From Candidatus Aminicenantota bacterium (lineage in GTDB: Bacteria > Acidobacteriota > Aminicenantia > Aminicenantales > Aminicenantaceae): a DNA stretch of 7,919 nt. The stretch is taken from NCBI GenBank assembly GCA_023135995.1, contig JAGLRY010000211.1:1-7919 (forward strand). Direction: 5' to 3'. The translations under genes were made by a program, and so were the position numbers. Positions 6,376 to 7,919 of this stretch are shown one piece after another. A model generated the notes under the pieces. It had not been told where the DNA came from and did no database searches. It worked only from the letters and a program-made list of their open reading frames with translations. The stretch's first letter is position 1. The number at the start of each line of letters is the position of its first letter.

Positions 6376-7114
6376 ACTCTTTCTCTGTGCTATATTCCTC
6401 CTCAACCTCTGTCTCGGCGCACTTGCACAAACCCCTCCCCCAGTGGTCCTCGAGATCGGCCTAATCGACAGTGATAGCTACAGAGGCACTTCTCCTCCAG
6501 CCCGATTGATCGTAGGGCTTGAATTGAGCCAAGACGCCCTTTATAAGCTCATTCACAACAAGGCTACTCTCAAAGGCGGGCGCTTTTTGAAAGGCTTTAA
6601 TTCCTTTAGCCTCGAGACCGATAAATTCTTCGAGAGTTCTGGAATCCACATGTATATCTTGGAATTGAAGGTGGGAGATCGCATTATCAGACAAGAATTC
6701 GAAATTGCCGTGGAGATGGAGGATCAATCCCCTCGCGTGACAGAGGAGACTCCCGCAGAAAACAAAGAATACAGTGTGTTGATGTACATCGGTGATCAGC
6801 TGGTCGCCTCTTCAAAAAAATTGCCCACATCGGAGCCGTCAAAAAAAATTGAAGTGCCCCCTCCGCCCTATCAAATCAATCCCTACGCCTCTGCCGCAGA
6901 ACCGGATTATAATGTTACAGGAGTTCCGATCTTTGCAACGGCGATCGCGCTCTACCAAACCATCAAAGATCTGACGGCCAAAAAGGATAAAGACGTACGC
7001 CCACAACCCATACGGAAAAAATCATTGGTCACCTCAACATTCTTGCGGAGCAGCCCGGATGGCCAAGTTTACAAAGTCAATGCCACGATCGAGCTCCGGA
7101 CTCAGTTTCGATAA
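6368..7114 (+). CDS. Exported protein of unknown function, coupled to the tonB-like gene
   Basis: 248 residues. Seen: a Sec signal peptide at 1-20 (a lysine, a long Leu/Phe/Ile core, then LGALA before Gln21) with no lipobox, so the mature protein should be soluble in the periplasm or exported further. Residues about 26-118 alternate hydrophobic and polar residues in a beta-strand-like pattern and could be an Ig-like sandwich. A charged linker with VPPPP at 163-167 follows, then a basic stretch near 207-223 and a strand-like end, VNATIELRTQFR. The family is not recognised. The start codon lies inside the end of the TonB-family gene (ATGAGTAA shared), and there is no strong Shine-Dalgarno of its own, so translation is probably coupled. 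This suggests a shared transcript and possibly a periplasmic partner role, which is inference. Confidence 0.8.
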   Translation: MSKLFLCAIFLLNLCLGALAQTPPPVVLEIGLIDSDSYRGTSPPARLIVGLELSQDALYKLIHNKATLKGGRFLKGFNSFSLETDKFFESSGIHMYILELKVGDRIIRQEFEIAVEMEDQSPRVTEETPAENKEYSVLMYIGDQLVASSKKLPTSEPSKKIEVPPPPYQINPYASAAEPDYNVTGVPIFATAIALYQTIKDLTAKKDKDVRPQPIRKKSLVTSTFLRSSPDGQVYKVNATIELRTQFR

Positions 7115-7176
7115 AACCAAATCCCTCAGTTCTCACGATACACATAACGTGCAGAAGTGGAATTCCCCCCAATAAA

Positions 7177-7200
7177 ACACATTATTTAAAAAATAATTGT
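7177..7200. terminator. Weak AT-rich hairpin between convergent genes
   Basis: ATTATTT-AAA-AAATAAT (7181-7197), extendable by three pairs with one bulged C, lies between the convergent stops at 7114 and 7205. It could end transcription from both sides, but the stem has almost no GC and no clean U-run follows on either strand. Nothing else is seen in 7115-7202. Confidence 0.3.
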
Positions 7201-7202
7201 AA

Positions 7203-7742
7203 TTAACCCTTGGCCATCTTTTTTACCAGAGCAAGAGTCGCCCGACAGTCGCCCAGAGCTGTATGGTCGCCAGATTCCAATTTTTGCCACTTGTAACCGC
7301 CATATGGCCATTGCTCGCCCACCCAAGCGGAATACATCAGCATGGCACAATCCACACGGCCGAAGTCCAATCCCATTGGCAACAGGTTGTATTTGGCCAG
7401 CGACTGCCGAATGAGCCGGACATCAAACTGGGCATTGTAGATCACTATGGTCTTCCCTTGGATCACCGACTGAACCTTCTCATAGACCTTCGAAAACGTG
7501 GGAGCCGTCGTGACATCGTCATCGGTGATCCCATGAATCGTAGTGGATTCGAAGGGGATATGTTGAGTGGGCTTCACAAGCGTATCCAGAAGGACTGTAC
7601 CATCACAGGAGAGGATCGCGATCTGAATGATCTCGTCACTCTCTGATGTGCCCGTTGTTTCTGTGTCCAGGATCACCCAATCCGGGCGCCGCAAGAGGTC
7701 ACGGGCCCAGTCCACCACCTGCTCTCTGTCGCTCTCTGCCAT
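7203..7742 (-). CDS. DEDDh 3'-5' exonuclease, DnaQ/RNase T type, stand-alone
   Basis: A 179-residue protein made almost entirely of an RNase-H-fold exonuclease domain. Seen: ExoI motif LDTETTG with Asp26 and Glu28, TTIHGITDDDV at 67-77, ExoII motif YNAQFDVRLI with Asp107, and ExoIII motif HTALGDCRAT with His160 and Asp165, so all DEDDh metal-binding and general-base residues are present. These enzymes remove nucleotides from 3' ends of DNA or RNA with two divalent metals. It lacks a polymerase or PolC-like extension, so it is either a proofreading-type subunit or a separate DNA/RNA trimming nuclease. ATG at 7742 opens the frame; the nearest purine-rich site (GAGGA) is about 12 nt away, so initiation may be modest. 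The 5' leader is about 100 nt and carries an inverted repeat. Confidence 0.92.
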   Translation of the reverse strand: MAESDREQVVDWARDLLRRPDWVILDTETTGTSESDEIIQIAILSCDGTVLLDTLVKPTQHIPFESTTIHGITDDDVTTAPTFSKVYEKVQSVIQGKTIVIYNAQFDVRLIRQSLAKYNLLPMGLDFGRVDCAMLMYSAWVGEQWPYGGYKWQKLESGDHTALGDCRATLALVKKMAKG

Positions 7743-7807
7743 CCTATTTCTTTGTCCTCTTCAGCTTAAATCCTAAAACATAATCCATATTTTAAGATTA
7801 AGCGATC

Positions 7808-7846
7808 TAACCTGCATTATTCACGTTTTATGAATAATTCAGGCTA
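7808..7846. repeat. Long inverted repeat in the exonuclease leader/promoter
   Basis: CCTGcATTATTCA (7811-7823) faces TGAATAATtCAGG (7831-7843) across a 7-base spacer (CGTTTTA), with one mismatch. Two more pairs, TA/TA, extend it to 7808-7846 across a second mismatch. It overlaps the predicted transcription start near 7842. No U-run follows on either strand, so an operator or 5' mRNA stem is likelier than a terminator. Confidence 0.5.
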
Positions 7847-7848
7847 AG

Positions 7849-7875
7849 CGTATAACAGGATGACTGTCAGGTCAA
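7849..7875 (-). promoter_or_regulatory. Probable promoter of the exonuclease gene
   Basis: On the minus strand TTGACC (7870-7875) and TATACG (7849-7854) are 15 bp apart, shorter than the usual 17, but a TG one base before the -10 gives an extended -10. The predicted start is near 7842, about 100 nt from the ATG. A non-ideal spacer is typical of promoters that need an activator. Confidence 0.45.
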
Positions 7876-7880
7876 CAGTC
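7862..7880. repeat. Inverted repeat GACTGT/ACAGTC spanning the -35
   Basis: GACTGT (7862-7867) and ACAGTC (7875-7880) are perfect 6-bp inverted arms separated by 7 bases, enclosing most of the -35 hexamer of the predicted exonuclease promoter. Possible operator; arms this short may also arise by chance. Confidence 0.3.
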
Positions 7881-7881
7881 C

Positions 7882-7895
7882 TTGATATATATCAA
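7882..7895. promoter_or_regulatory. Perfect FNR/ANR-type box
   Basis: TTGATATATATCAA is a perfect palindrome and an exact match to the known FNR/ANR consensus TTGAT-N4-ATCAA bound by oxygen-sensing CRP-family activators. Its centre is about 46 bp upstream of the predicted exonuclease start, near the classical -41.5 activator position. It could instead serve a gene lying right of the window. Bases 7896-7919 show nothing further. Confidence 0.5.
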
Positions 7896-7919
7896 AACAA
7901 CAGAGGAAGCATCCCCAAA

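Noticed and set aside
1..7919. CRISPR array, insertion sequence, tRNA or rRNA
   Set aside because: No regularly spaced repeats, transposase-like protein, terminal repeats or cloverleaf pattern was seen on either strand.

Overview
The window looks like part of a Gram-negative bacterial chromosome with roughly balanced base composition. A TonB-type energy transducer and a Sec-exported protein imply an outer membrane. A radical SAM enzyme, divergent aldo/keto reductases and a perfect FNR-type box suggest an anaerobic or facultative lifestyle. The combination recalls Acidobacteriota/Aminicenantes or deltaproteobacterial lineages, but that placement is inference from protein style. No mobile element, CRISPR array, rRNA or tRNA was recognised.

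Left part (1-733): the 5' end of a class I SAM-dependent methyltransferase runs off the left edge on the minus strand. It has a strong sigma70-like promoter and a 13-bp palindrome just upstream of the -35. Between it and the next gene lies a doubtful 79-codon minus-strand ORF, perhaps a remnant.

Centre (669-5355): a plus-strand promoter and strong ribosome binding site lead into a likely two-gene unit. It encodes an aldo/keto reductase-fold protein that has lost most of the usual catalytic residues, then a 560-residue class V PLP enzyme related to SufS-type cysteine desulfurases. This unit ends 7 bp from a convergent, canonical aldo/keto reductase. Divergent from that reductase is a radical SAM enzyme with a CX4CX2C cluster motif.

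Right part (5452-7742): a TonB-family protein with an SxxxH membrane helix and a TonB/TolA-type C-terminal domain overlaps by 8 nt a gene for an exported protein of unknown function. The TonB frame has no ATG, GTG or TTG at its proper start. A textbook Shine-Dalgarno sits 8 nt before an ATC, so this is either an AUC start or a base error. A convergent minus-strand DEDDh exonuclease of the DnaQ type follows. Upstream of it (7808-7895) is a dense regulatory stretch: a long inverted repeat, a sigma70-like promoter, a second inverted repeat over the -35, and TTGATATATATCAA.

Most genes are probably separate metabolic or housekeeping units. The two co-transcription calls with real support are reductase-like protein plus PLP enzyme, and TonB plus exported protein. 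I found no clearly new multigene system. The most unusual points are the AUC start, the degenerate reductase paired with a desulfurase-like enzyme, and the FNR-type box next to an exonuclease promoter.
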